A DNA stretch of 27,866 nucleotides, taken from contig UQMY01000031.1 of assembly GCA_900542325.1 (NCBI GenBank), forward strand, positions 1 through 27,866, in the 5' to 3' direction. The translations under genes were made by a program, and so were the position numbers. A model generated the notes under the pieces. It saw only the letters and a list, made by a program, of their open reading frames with translations. It ran no database searches and was not told the origin of the DNA. This document shows positions 1-7,203 of this stretch, piece by piece. How positions within the stretch are numbered: position 1 is the first letter of the stretch; the number at the start of each line of letters is the position of its first letter. The DNA is from an uncultured Collinsella sp. GTDB taxonomy: Bacteria > Actinomycetota > Coriobacteriia > Coriobacteriales > Coriobacteriaceae.

Positions 1-26
1 AAATCCAAGGGTTATACCCTAAGAGC

Positions 27-51
27 AAACCACCCCTTTTAGGGGTGGTTT
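27..51. terminator. Probable bidirectional intrinsic terminator
   Basis: An 11-bp perfect inverted repeat (27-37 with 41-51) encloses a TTT loop, and the outer arm ends supply a short run of T on either strand. It lies 66 bp beyond the rpmB stop on the minus strand. It could also end a plus-strand gene to the left of the window. The U-tract is short in both directions, so efficiency is uncertain. Confidence 0.7.
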
Positions 52-116
52 TGATTCTATATGAACGCGAGGTCTTTGACCCGGAGAGTCCGAGGTACTT
101 GTTGGTAAGACCTTAT

Positions 117-305
117 TTAGGAGCGCGCAACCTTGCCAGACTTGAGGCAGGTGGAGCAAACGTTCATCTTGCGACGGTGACCATCGACGACGACGTAGAC
201 GCGCTGGATGTTGGGGCGGAACTTACGGTTGGTGACGCGGTGAGAGTGGCTGATGGAGCGACCGGCAACGGGGTGCTTACCGCAAACTTCGCAAACTTTG
301 GACAT
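117..305 (-). CDS. rpmB: 50S ribosomal protein L28
   Basis: The 62-residue product matches L28 (bL28) along its whole length. It starts MSKVCEVCGK, followed by the family's basic core (HSHRVTNRKFRPNIQ) and VDGHRRKMNVCSTCLKSGK near the end. Cysteines 5, 8, 50 and 53 form two CxxC pairs, the zinc-binding version of this protein, as opposed to the zinc-free paralogues some actinobacteria also carry. The ATG at 305 was chosen because a strong GGAGGG ribosome binding site lies just upstream; an in-frame ATG at 353 has none and would add residues unlike the family. The gene is monocistronic and diverges from the pyr operon. It is a component of the large ribosomal subunit. Confidence 0.95.
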   Translation of the reverse strand: MSKVCEVCGKHPVAGRSISHSHRVTNRKFRPNIQRVYVVVDGHRRKMNVCSTCLKSGKVARS

Positions 306-359
306 AACTGACCCTCCTTGGGCGACAAACGAACATGTCGCGTTAACAAACAAGCCTGA

Positions 360-388
360 ACTATAGCACAGAAGTCGCTCCCTGTGCG
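360..388 (-). promoter_or_regulatory. rpmB promoter (extended -10)
   Basis: On the minus strand, TATAGT (360-365) is preceded by TGC (366-368), an extended -10 element. Seventeen bases upstream, CGCACA (383-388) is a poor -35. The same TGCTATAGT occurs upstream of rpsT. Transcription would start about 45-50 bases before the rpmB start codon. Confidence 0.65.
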
Positions 389-496
389 CAATCTACACAG
401 AGATATTCCTCTTTTGGCGATAGTGCCCACGCTACGGCCCTGGACGTAGATCCGATTTGCGTGCAGCAGAGGGGATTATGCCAGCTCGTGCGTGTG

Positions 497-586
497 TTTT
501 CAAGCTCGTCCCACAAATATATATAGGTTTATGGAGCATTGGGCTCCGTTTACGGATTGTTCTGTATTTATGCTCGCAATTAAGCT
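497..586 (+). promoter_or_regulatory. Candidate pyr operon promoter region
   Basis: Two candidates can be seen. The first is TTTTCA (497-502), 17 bases, then TATATA (520-525), which would start transcription near 532. The second is TTGTTC (557-562), 18 bases, then TAAGCT (581-586), which would start near 593. Either would include the whole structured leader downstream. A TTGACC at 608-613 is part of the RNA structure and has no usable -10. Between the rpmB promoter and 497 I see nothing recognisable. Confidence 0.4.
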
Positions 587-604
587 CGAGGTTGGCTACA
601 CTAT

Positions 605-717
605 CCCTTGACCATTAAAGGGGTACGAGATACCCACATGGAATTACATAGCTGCCAAAGAGCAGCCCTTCCTGTGGGTGTCTGGTCCGCTTTAAGCGGT
701 CGGGCATCTATTTTTTT
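605..717 (+). promoter_or_regulatory. pyr leader: putative PyrR-responsive attenuator
   Basis: Several mutually exclusive pairings can be drawn. Hairpin P pairs ACCCACA (632-638) with TGTGGGT (673-679), GGAA (640-643) with TTCC (669-672), and GCTGC (651-655) with GCAGC (662-666), leaving a CAAAGA hexaloop. The known Bacillus PyrR-binding hexaloop consensus is CNGNGA, so this loop matches except at position 3. A small hairpin, GGGTA (621-625) with TACCC (631-635), competes with the base of P. A long-range antiterminator pairs 605-607 with 702-704, 610-613 with 698-701, and 615-620 with 690-695, and so would break the terminator. A hairpin 605-609/618-622 would sequester the antiterminator's 5' half. 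PyrR control is inferred from pyrR being the first gene. Confidence 0.65.
677..717 (+). terminator. Attenuator terminator in pyr leader
   Basis: GGTGTCTG (677-684) pairs with CGGGCATC (701-708, including G-U pairs) and CCGC (687-690) pairs with GCGG (696-699), followed by TATTTTTTT at 709-717. It stands 40 bases before the pyrR start, with no gene ahead of it on this strand, so it fits conditional termination rather than the end of an operon. Confidence 0.75.
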
Positions 718-756
718 GACTGTGTCAGCAGTCAAGACATGTGAGGAAGGAGATCG

Positions 757-1341
757 ATGGGCACGACTTCCCCCAAGGCGGTCATCATGGACGAGACCGC
801 CGTCAATCGAGCGATGACCCGCATCGCGCACGAGATTCTCGAGCGCAACGAGGGCTGTGAAGACCTCGCTCTGGTCGGCATCGTCACGCGCGGCGACCTT
901 CTGGCAAAGAAGCTCGCCGAGGAGATCAAGGAGATCGAGGGCGTCGACGTTCCGCTCGGCAGCCTGGACATCAGCTTCTACCGCGATGACTATGCGACCA
1001 ATTTCGCTCCCGCGATCCACGCTACCAACATTCCCTTCAGCGTCGACGGCAAGCGCGTCGTGCTGGTGGACGACATCCTGTATACGGGCCGTACTATCCG
1101 CGCCGCTCTGGATGCCGTCATGGACCTGGGCCGTCCGAGCCGCATCGAGCTGGCAGTTCTCGTTGACCGCGGTCACCGTGAGCTCCCCATCTCGCCGGAC
1201 TTTGTCGGCAAGAACGTTCCCTCGTCGCATGAGGAGAACGTGCACCTATATATGAAGGAAGTCGACGGCCACACCGCCGTCGAGATTAACGACGTCGCGC
1301 CGGGTTCCCACGTGGGCTCCGCGCCGCTGGGAGGTGAGTAG
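757..1341 (+). CDS. pyrR: PyrR regulator / uracil phosphoribosyltransferase
   Basis: The 194-residue product has the PyrR signatures in order: FYRDD (about 74-78), the PRPP-binding loop VVLVDDILYTGRT (101-113), and VDRGHRELPI...PDFVGKN (137-153). Family members bind pyr leader RNA when UMP or UTP is plentiful and also have uracil phosphoribosyltransferase activity. The ATG at 757 follows a strong purine-rich GAGGAAGGAG site. The last 20 or so residues, after the usual family end near residue 180, form a short glycine-rich tail. The gene heads the pyr operon directly behind the attenuator, so it probably regulates its own transcript. Its stop lies 4 bases before the likely pyrB start. Confidence 0.96.
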   Translation: MGTTSPKAVIMDETAVNRAMTRIAHEILERNEGCEDLALVGIVTRGDLLAKKLAEEIKEIEGVDVPLGSLDISFYRDDYATNFAPAIHATNIPFSVDGKRVVLVDDILYTGRTIRAALDAVMDLGRPSRIELAVLVDRGHRELPISPDFVGKNVPSSHEENVHLYMKEVDGHTAVEINDVAPGSHVGSAPLGGE

Positions 1342-1345
1342 TACC

Positions 1346-2290
1346 GTGGCGTTCAACCATAAGCACCTGATCGACATTACCGAGTACTCCGAAGAGGACA
1401 TCAAGCTCATCCTCGAGACCGCCAAGGCGTTCTCTGAGGTCAACGAGCGTGCGATCAAGAAGGTCCCCACGCTCAAGGGCAAGACCATCGTCAACATGTT
1501 CAACGAGCCCTCGACGCGCACCCGCAGCTCCTTCGAGCTCGCCGAGAAGCGCCTTTCGGCCGACAGCCTCAACTTTGGCGGCTCCTCGACCTCCACGGTC
1601 AAGGGCGAGAGCCTCGTCGACACCGTCGAGACCCTCAACGCCTACAAGATTGATTGCATCGTCGTTCGCGATAAGCACGCCGGTGCTCCCTACATCGTCA
1701 CGCAGAACTCGCCCGCGAGCGTCATCTGCGCCGGCGACGGCAAGCACAACCACCCCACGCAGGCCCTGCTCGACCTGTACACCATCTGGGAGCACAAGGG
1801 TGACTTCCACGGTCTGAAGGTCGCCGTCGTCGGCGATATCGCGCACTCCCGCGTGTGCGGCTCGCTGATCCCCGCACTTAAGATCATGGGCTGCGAGACC
1901 TACGCCGTCGCCCCCGGCACGCTGCTGCCGCCGGCGCCCGAGGTCCTGGGCTGCGACCACGTGACGAGCGACCTCGATTCCGTCCTGCCCGAGCTGGACG
2001 TCGTCTACATGTTGCGCGTGCAGCAGGAGCGCCTCGAGGGCGCACCGTTCCCCACGATTCGTGAGTACCACAAGCTCTTCGGTCTGACCAAGGACCGCGA
2101 GAAGCTCATGAAGCCCGATGCGATTATCTGCCACCCGGGCCCCATCAACCGCGGCGTTGAGTTCGACTCCTATATGGCCGACCACCCGCAACGCTCCGTC
2201 ATCCTGGAGCAGGTCTACGCCGGTATCTGCGTGCGTATGGCTATCCTGTATCTGCTGCTTGGAGGTGCCGATAATGGCCTTGCTTCTTAA
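1346..2290 (+). CDS. pyrB: Aspartate carbamoyltransferase catalytic chain
   Basis: The enzyme condenses carbamoyl phosphate with aspartate, the first committed step of pyrimidine synthesis. The 314-residue protein has the carbamoyl-phosphate motif STRTR (56-60), HPTQALLD (136-143) and HPGPINRG (263-270), and has full family length. I chose the GTG at 1346, giving MAFNHKHLID, because the GGGAGG site at 1329-1334 lies 11 bases upstream; the in-frame GTG at 1334 overlaps that site. No regulatory chain gene (pyrI) is adjacent, as expected for the PyrR-regulated type. The 3' end overlaps pyrC by 17 bases. Confidence 0.95.
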   Translation: MAFNHKHLIDITEYSEEDIKLILETAKAFSEVNERAIKKVPTLKGKTIVNMFNEPSTRTRSSFELAEKRLSADSLNFGGSSTSTVKGESLVDTVETLNAYKIDCIVVRDKHAGAPYIVTQNSPASVICAGDGKHNHPTQALLDLYTIWEHKGDFHGLKVAVVGDIAHSRVCGSLIPALKIMGCETYAVAPGTLLPPAPEVLGCDHVTSDLDSVLPELDVVYMLRVQQERLEGAPFPTIREYHKLFGLTKDREKLMKPDAIICHPGPINRGVEFDSYMADHPQRSVILEQVYAGICVRMAILYLLLGGADNGLAS

Positions 2291-3563
2291 GAATGCCCAC
2301 GTCGTCGATCCGTCCGTCGAGCTTGACGGTGTCGTCGACGTCCTGATCGACGGTGACAAGATCGCCGAGGTCGGCGAGAACCTCGCCGCCGAGGGAGCCG
2401 AGGTCCGCGACCTTTCCGGCAAGTATCTCGTCCCCGGCCTGGTGGATATGCACGTGCATCTGCGCGAGCCTGGCTACGAGGTCAAAGAGGACATCGAGAG
2501 CGGCACCCGCGCTGCTGCCAAGGGCGGCTTCACCGGCGTGTGCGCCATGCCCAACACCGACCCCGTTACCGATAACGGAACCGTCGTTGAGTTCGTCAAG
2601 TCCCGCGCTGCCGAGGTCGGCCACTGCCGCGTCTATCCTTCTGGTGCTATGACTCGCGGCCTTAAGGGCGAGGCTATGTCCGAGATGGGCGATATGGTCG
2701 CCCACGGCGCCGTCGCCTTCACCGATGACGGTCGCGGCGTGCAGGGTGCGGGCATGCTCCGTCGCTGCATGGACTACGGCAAGATGTTCGGCAAGGTCTT
2801 TATGAGCCACTGCCAGGACGAGGATCTGGTCGGCCACGGCCAGATCAACGAGGGCAAGGTCTCGACCCGTCTGGCCCTCGAGGGTTGGCCGGCCGCCGGC
2901 GAGGAGCTTCAGATTGCCCGCGACATCGAGATTGCCAAGCTGACCGGTGCCAAGCTGCACATCCAGCACATCTCCACCGCTCATGGCCTGGAGCTCGTGC
3001 GTGCCGGTAAGGCTGCCGGTGTCCAGGTGACCTGCGAGGCCACCCCGCACCACATGTTCCTGACCGAGAACGACCTGGACGAGACCTACAACACCTCGCT
3101 CAAGGTCAATCCGCCGCTGCGCACCGACGAGGATGCCGAGGCCATCCGTCAGGGTGTCATCGACGGTACCGTCGACGCTATCGTTACCGACCACGCTCCC
3201 CACACCCCGTGGGAGAAGGCCCGCGAGTTCGAGCTCGCGCCCTTTGGAATGATTGGCCTCGAGACTTCGCTGTCGCTCGTGCTCACTGAGCTGGTCAACA
3301 CGGGCAAGATGAGCGTGAGCCGCATGGTCGAGCTCATGGCCATCAAGCCGCGTGAGATTCTGGGCCTCGATCAGGTTCAGGTCAAGGCGGGCTCTGTCGC
3401 CGACCTGACCGTGTTCGACCCCTCCGCAACCTGGACGGTTGGCGAGGACGGTTACGAGTCGCGCGCCGAGAACTCCGGTTTTGCCGGCCGCACGCTCACC
3501 GGTCGTGCCACCGATGTATTTGTCGGTGGCAAGCAGACGCTCGCCGACGGCTGCATCTGCTAG
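2274..3563 (+). CDS. pyrC: Dihydroorotase (class I)
   Basis: The enzyme cyclises carbamoyl aspartate to dihydroorotate. The 429-residue protein carries the amidohydrolase metal site: HVH within DMHVHLREPG (60-62), the DDG at 151-153 that supplies a metal-bridging Asp in class I enzymes, H179 in SHCQDEDL, H232 in HIQHIS, and D306 in VTDHAPH. The start at 2274 has GGAGGT 7 bases upstream and lies inside the end of pyrB, which suggests translational coupling. An upstream extension of the frame to 2118 is only the shadow of pyrB. Typical length, no missing metal ligand. Confidence 0.96.
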   Translation: MALLLKNAHVVDPSVELDGVVDVLIDGDKIAEVGENLAAEGAEVRDLSGKYLVPGLVDMHVHLREPGYEVKEDIESGTRAAAKGGFTGVCAMPNTDPVTDNGTVVEFVKSRAAEVGHCRVYPSGAMTRGLKGEAMSEMGDMVAHGAVAFTDDGRGVQGAGMLRRCMDYGKMFGKVFMSHCQDEDLVGHGQINEGKVSTRLALEGWPAAGEELQIARDIEIAKLTGAKLHIQHISTAHGLELVRAGKAAGVQVTCEATPHHMFLTENDLDETYNTSLKVNPPLRTDEDAEAIRQGVIDGTVDAIVTDHAPHTPWEKAREFELAPFGMIGLETSLSLVLTELVNTGKMSVSRMVELMAIKPREILGLDQVQVKAGSVADLTVFDPSATWTVGEDGYESRAENSGFAGRTLTGRATDVFVGGKQTLADGCIC

Positions 3564-3583
3564 CATAGCCTTATCGCTTTTGT

Positions 3584-3613
3584 GCGCGGCGCCCTTGCGG
3601 TGCCGCGCTTTCT
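3584..3613 (+). terminator. GC-rich hairpin between pyrC and pyrK, possible partial terminator
   Basis: GCGCGGC (3584-3590) pairs with GCCGCGC (3602-3608), with inner C-G pairs, and is followed by an interrupted T-rich stretch (TTTCTGTTCGTTT). This 92-bp gap is the longest inside the pyr operon. The tract is imperfect, so partial termination or 3'-end stabilisation of the pyrRBC message is as likely as full termination. Confidence 0.45.
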
Positions 3614-3655
3614 GTTCGTTTAGACCATGCAACCGCATGGGGGATTGGAGCGTCT

Positions 3656-4447
3656 ATGCCCACACCTTCCACTGCACGCATGCACGACTTCGAGGTCGTC
3701 TCGAACCGGGAGATCGCCGACGGCATCTTCTCGCTCGTCATCTCGGCCCCCAAGCTTGCAAGTGCGCTCAAGCCCGGTCAGTTTGTGAACATCGCCGTCC
3801 CCGGCGATGCGTCTTCTCTGCTTCGTGTGCCCTTGAGTTTCTACCGCGCCGACGCCGAGGCCGGCACCGTCGAGCTGTGGTACGCCGTCGTGGGCGACGA
3901 TACCCGCCGTTTGTCCCAGATGGGCCCTGGCTCCACCTCTAACCTGTTGGGCCCCGGTGGTCGTGGCTGGATGGTACCCGAGGGCACCAGGAAGGCACTG
4001 CTCGTCGCCGGTGGCATCGGCGTTCCGCCTGTGCTGTGTCTTGCCGGCATGCTTGCCGAGCAGGGTGTTGATGTGGACGTGTGCCTGGGCTTCGGCACCG
4101 CTTCCAAAGTCGTGGGTGTCGATGAGTTCCGTGCGCTGGGCGCCACGGTTAACGTGTGCACCGACGACGGTTCGCTCGGCACGCACGGTTTTTGCACCGA
4201 TCCGGCAGCCGAGCTGCTTGGAGAGGGCGGCTACGACTACGTCGCCAGCTGCGGCCCCGCCGTCATGATGAAGAAGGTCGCCGCCGCTGCCGCCGAGGCC
4301 GGTGTGTACTGCGAGGTGTCGCTCGAGCGCATGATGAGCTGTGGCTTTGGCGCCTGCAACACCTGCAATGTCGAGACGGTCGACGGTATGAAGGGCGCCT
4401 GCATGTGCGGCCCTGTGTTCGATGCTTCCAAGGTGGTGGTCTTCTAG
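3656..4447 (+). CDS. pyrK: Dihydroorotate dehydrogenase B, electron transfer subunit
   Basis: PyrK passes electrons from PyrD to NAD+ through FAD and a [2Fe-2S] cluster. In this 263-residue protein, RVPLS (57-61) is the flavin-binding RxPxS motif, and LLVAGGIGVPP (115-125) is the ferredoxin-reductase nucleotide motif. C229, C234, C237 and C249 match the PyrK cluster pattern, ending in the CxxGPVF form; C251 is an extra cysteine beside it. The ATG at 3656 follows GGGGGATTGGAG. The gene lies immediately upstream of pyrD, as usual for the two-subunit type 1B enzyme. Its stop overlaps the likely pyrD start by one base. Confidence 0.95.
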   Translation: MPTPSTARMHDFEVVSNREIADGIFSLVISAPKLASALKPGQFVNIAVPGDASSLLRVPLSFYRADAEAGTVELWYAVVGDDTRRLSQMGPGSTSNLLGPGGRGWMVPEGTRKALLVAGGIGVPPVLCLAGMLAEQGVDVDVCLGFGTASKVVGVDEFRALGATVNVCTDDGSLGTHGFCTDPAAELLGEGGYDYVASCGPAVMMKKVAAAAAEAGVYCEVSLERMMSCGFGACNTCNVETVDGMKGACMCGPVFDASKVVVF

Positions 4448-5370
4448 TGGGTACCGTGAACATGGCCGTCGATTTCGGCGGCGTCAAGATGCAGAACCCC
4501 ATCAACACCGCAGCCGGTACCTTTGGCTACGGTTGGCAGTTCCAGAACTTCTTTGATGTTTCCCAGCTGGGCGCCATCACCACCAAGGGTTGCGCTGCCG
4601 AGCCCTGGCCCGGCAATCCCGCGCCTCGCATGGCCGAGATCCCGGGCGGCATGATCAACTCCGTGGGCCTTCAGAACCCCGGCGTGGCCGCCTTTGCCCG
4701 TGAGTCCGGTCCGTGGCTCGAACAGCTGTCCAAGGACGGCTGCCAGGTCATCTGTCAGGTTGCCGGTCACTCCGTTGACGAGTTTGTCCGCGCACTCGAG
4801 ATGTATGTCGAGCTGTGCCCCTGGGCTGCCGGCTACGAGATCAACGTGAGCTGCCCTAATATCGCCGCCGGCGGTGCCGCCATGGGCTCCACGCCCGAGG
4901 GCGCCTCTTCCGTTATGGCTGCTTGCCGCAAGGTGACCGATAAGCCGCTGTTCGTGAAGATGGCGCCGGTCAACGTCGCCGAGATCGCCAAGGCCCTCGA
5001 GGCTGCAGGCGCCGACGGCCTTTCGGTCATCAATTCCATCCAGGGCATGGCCATTGACGTGCACACCCGCAAGTCCCGCGTTGCCAAACCCAAGGGCGGC
5101 CTTTCGGGCCCGCTGTGCCACCACATCGCCGTGCGCATGGTCTGGGAGGTTGCCCAGGCCGTCGATATCCCCATCAACGGTGTCGGCGGTGTCATGACCG
5201 GCGAGGATGCGGCTGAGTTTATCCTGGCCGGCGCCACCTGCGTGTCGGTCGGCATGGCCAACTTCGTCGATCCGTGTGCTTCGCTTAAGATCGCGCATGA
5301 GCTCGAGGCCTGGGCCGAGTCCCAGGGCGTGAAGGACATCAACGAGCTGGTAGGTGCTTTCGAATGCTAG
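4447..5370 (+). CDS. pyrD: Dihydroorotate dehydrogenase B, catalytic subunit
   Basis: The enzyme oxidises dihydroorotate to orotate with FMN. The 307-residue reading has the substrate loop NTAAGTFGYG (20-29), NSVGLQNPG (71-79), NVSCPN (133-138) with C136 as the catalytic base (Cys is typical of class 1 enzymes), and the FMN phosphate site GVGGVMTGEDA and following (245-255). Starts are ambiguous: GTG 4447 overlaps the pyrK stop, and GTG 4456 and ATG 4462 follow; family alignment fits any of them, and no strong ribosome binding site decides. Its partner PyrK precedes it. The end overlaps pyrF by 7 bases. Confidence 0.94.
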   Translation: MGTVNMAVDFGGVKMQNPINTAAGTFGYGWQFQNFFDVSQLGAITTKGCAAEPWPGNPAPRMAEIPGGMINSVGLQNPGVAAFARESGPWLEQLSKDGCQVICQVAGHSVDEFVRALEMYVELCPWAAGYEINVSCPNIAAGGAAMGSTPEGASSVMAACRKVTDKPLFVKMAPVNVAEIAKALEAAGADGLSVINSIQGMAIDVHTRKSRVAKPKGGLSGPLCHHIAVRMVWEVAQAVDIPINGVGGVMTGEDAAEFILAGATCVSVGMANFVDPCASLKIAHELEAWAESQGVKDINELVGAFEC

Positions 5371-6080
5371 AGAATGATGCCCGCGACCGTGTTATCGTCG
5401 CCCTCGACTGCGACCGTGAGCGCGCGCTCGAGCTCGCCCACGAGCTTTCGGGTCATGCTGCCTGGCTCAAGGTCGGCATGACGCTCTATTACGCTGAGGG
5501 TCCCCAGATCGTCAAGACGTTCAAGGACCTGGGCTTTAAGGTCTTCCTCGACCTTAAGTTCCATGACATTCCGCATCAGGTGCGCGGCGCTGCCCGCTCG
5601 GCTTCGCTTGCCGGTGCCGACCTGCTTTCGGTCCACGGCCTGGGCTCGGGTGCTATGCTCGCTGCCTGCCGCGAGGGTGCCGAGGAGGCGCGTGAGGACC
5701 GCGCCAAGCTCGTCGCCATCACCGTGCTCACGAGCATGAATCAGGATGCCTTGAGCGAGATCGGCGTCGAGTCGCCCGTGGCCGAGGAGGCCGCCCGCTT
5801 GGCAAAGCTTGCTCAGGCCAATGGCATCGATGGCATCGTGTGCTCACCGATGGAGGCTCACGACATGCGTGAGCTGCTGGGTCCTGATGCCCTGATCGTG
5901 ACTCCGGGTGTGCGTCCGGTGGGTGCCGCCCTTGGTGACCAGTCCCGCGTGGCGACGCCTTCCCAGGCTATCGAGCGTGGCGCAAGCCACATTGTGGTGG
6001 GCCGTCCCATCACCGGTTCCGACGATCCGGTTGCCGCCTTTGACGCCATCGTCGCCGAGCTGGTCGAAAACGTCGCGTAA
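5364..6080 (+). CDS. pyrF: Orotidine 5'-phosphate decarboxylase
   Basis: This enzyme performs the last step to UMP. The 238-residue protein contains the catalytic DLKFHDIP (63-70), with D63, K65 and D68 in the family's charged network, and ends with the phosphate-binding VVGRPIT segment. The ATG at 5364 has AGGTG 8 bases upstream and overlaps the pyrD stop (ATGCTAG). pyrE, which supplies its substrate, is not in the window. It is the last gene of the operon; a long imperfect hairpin follows after 45 bases. Confidence 0.95.
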   Translation: MLENDARDRVIVALDCDRERALELAHELSGHAAWLKVGMTLYYAEGPQIVKTFKDLGFKVFLDLKFHDIPHQVRGAARSASLAGADLLSVHGLGSGAMLAACREGAEEAREDRAKLVAITVLTSMNQDALSEIGVESPVAEEAARLAKLAQANGIDGIVCSPMEAHDMRELLGPDALIVTPGVRPVGAALGDQSRVATPSQAIERGASHIVVGRPITGSDDPVAAFDAIVAELVENVA

Positions 6081-6125
6081 AAGATTCCCCTAAGTCACCA
6101 CTTTTGGGTCTCATTAGCACAAAAT

Positions 6126-6183
6126 AGCCCCTGTGCCTGCGTAAACTTTCCCATCCTTTGTGTGGAATCGCAGGTCAGGGGCT
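6126..6183. repeat. Long imperfect hairpin after pyrF
   Basis: AGCCCCTG (6126-6133) pairs with CAGGGGCT (6176-6183), and CCTGCG (6136-6141) pairs with CGCAGG (6169-6174). A weaker TTCC/GGAA pairing is possible within the loop. There is no clean U-tract (TTAACTTTG follows), so it may be an inefficient terminator or an RNA 3'-end protecting element of the pyr operon. Confidence 0.55.
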
Positions 6184-6266
6184 TAACTTTGGGCGCAGTA
6201 TATTGCACTTTTTGCGGGTATCGTCTAACCTATGGAGCCGCGATTGGGCATTTTGTACGTTCTACG

Positions 6267-6275
6267 TGCTAAAAT
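6267..6275 (+). promoter_or_regulatory. mihF promoter (extended -10)
   Basis: TAAAAT (6270-6275) is preceded by TGC (6267-6269). TTGGGC (6244-6249) lies 20 bases upstream and is at best a weak -35. The start would fall about 38 bases before the mihF ATG. The TGC-TAnnnT arrangement is also seen at rpmB and rpsT. Confidence 0.55.
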
Positions 6276-6319
6276 GCTAATTATTGAATCAGATATAACC
6301 CAACTATTTGGAGGTACGA

Positions 6320-6628
6320 ATGGCACTCCCTCAGCTTACCGACGAGCAGCGCAAGCAGGCTCTTGAGAAGGCTGCTGCCGCACGTCACGCCCGCGCTGAG
6401 CTTCGCGAGCAGATCAAGAAGGGCGAGAAGTCCCTCGAGTCCGTGCTCAACTCCGATGACCCCATCGCTTCCCGCATGAAGGTTTCCACCCTCATCGAGT
6501 CTCTCCCTGGTTATGGCAAGGCCAAGGCCGCCAAGATCATGGAGGAGCTCGGTATCTCCGCTACCCGTCGCGTCCAGGGCCTCGGCGTCCGTCAGCGCGA
6601 GCAGCTCCTCGAGCAGCTGACCAAATAA
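6320..6628 (+). CDS. mihF: Actinobacterial integration host factor
   Basis: The 102-residue basic protein matches actinobacterial IHF (mIHF/sIHF), a nucleoid-associated DNA-bending protein unrelated to the proteobacterial IHF fold. Visible features are a charged N-terminal helix (TDEQRKQALEKAAAARHARAE is its approximate extent, residues 7-27) and the helix-two-turn-helix part around LIESLPGYGKAKAAKIMEELGI (62-83), which follows the family pattern of a GxGxxxA DNA-contacting segment. The ATG at 6320 has GGAGG 5 bases upstream; an in-frame start at 6308 has no site. mihF directly before gmk is a conserved actinobacterial arrangement, and the gmk GTG immediately follows this stop. Confidence 0.93.
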   Translation: MALPQLTDEQRKQALEKAAAARHARAELREQIKKGEKSLESVLNSDDPIASRMKVSTLIESLPGYGKAKAAKIMEELGISATRRVQGLGVRQREQLLEQLTK

Positions 6629-7198
6629 GTGAGCGCTCAGGATTCCAAGCTCTTTGTGATTTCTGGACCGTCAGGCGCAGGCAAGGGTACGCTCGTCACT
6701 CGTGTGCGCGAGCGCCGCTCGAACCTGGGCCTGACGGTTTCGGCTACCACGCGAGCACCACGCAAAGGTGAGGTCGACGGCGTCAACTACTTTTTTCTGA
6801 CGCGCGAGGAGTTCGACCGCCGCGTGGCAAACGGTGAGTTTGTTGAGTGGGCCGAGGTCCACGGTAACTGCTACGGCACGTTGGTGAGCGAGGTCACATC
6901 CAAGCTCGCCTCGGGCTCGTCTCTGATTTTGGAGATCGATGTCCAGGGCGCCCTGCAGGTGAAGGAGCGTTTCCCCGAGGCCGTGCTGATCTTTATCAAG
7001 CCGCCTTCGCTTGAGGTGCTCCGCGAGCGTCTAGTCGGTCGCGGTACCGAGACGCCCGAGACGATTGAGCTGCGTATGGCAAACGCCGCCGATGAGCTTG
7101 CCCTTGCCGACCGCTACGACGACGTCGTGGTGAATGACGATCTCGACCGCGCGACCGATGAGCTCGTTCGCGTTCTCGATATGCATGAAAGGATCTGA
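6629..7198 (+). CDS. gmk: Guanylate kinase
   Basis: The enzyme phosphorylates GMP to GDP. The 189-residue protein has the P-loop GPSGAGKG (13-20), the GMP-binding segment SATTRAPRKGEVDGVNYFF (about 39-57), FVEWAEVHGNCYGT, and LEIDVQGA. The GTG start at 6629 follows the mihF stop without a gap; no good ribosome binding site is visible, so translation is probably coupled to mihF. It is followed 5 bases later by rpoZ, the common gmk-rpoZ pair. Confidence 0.96.
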   Translation: MSAQDSKLFVISGPSGAGKGTLVTRVRERRSNLGLTVSATTRAPRKGEVDGVNYFFLTREEFDRRVANGEFVEWAEVHGNCYGTLVSEVTSKLASGSSLILEIDVQGALQVKERFPEAVLIFIKPPSLEVLRERLVGRGTETPETIELRMANAADELALADRYDDVVVNDDLDRATDELVRVLDMHERI

Positions 7199-7203
7199 GG
7201 TCC

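Noticed and set aside
45..311. Plus-strand open frame of 88 codons over rpmB
   Set aside because: The minus-strand frame is an unmistakable L28 with a strong ribosome binding site.
608..613. TTGACC as the -35 of the pyr promoter
   Set aside because: Its 17-base-spaced -10 would be TACCCA, and starting there would remove the leader's competing hairpins. The bases pair in the proposed antiterminator instead.
1334..1345. Earlier GTG start for pyrB
   Set aside because: It overlaps the GGGAGG site that serves the GTG at 1346, and no other site is placed for it.
2241..3638. A 465-codon minus-strand frame opposite pyrC, and similar ones at 1286-2422, 4444-5298, 7114-8595, 13535-14467 and 23541-25280
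   Set aside because: Each lies over a gene with full family motifs, and none shows motifs of its own. They follow from the codon bias.
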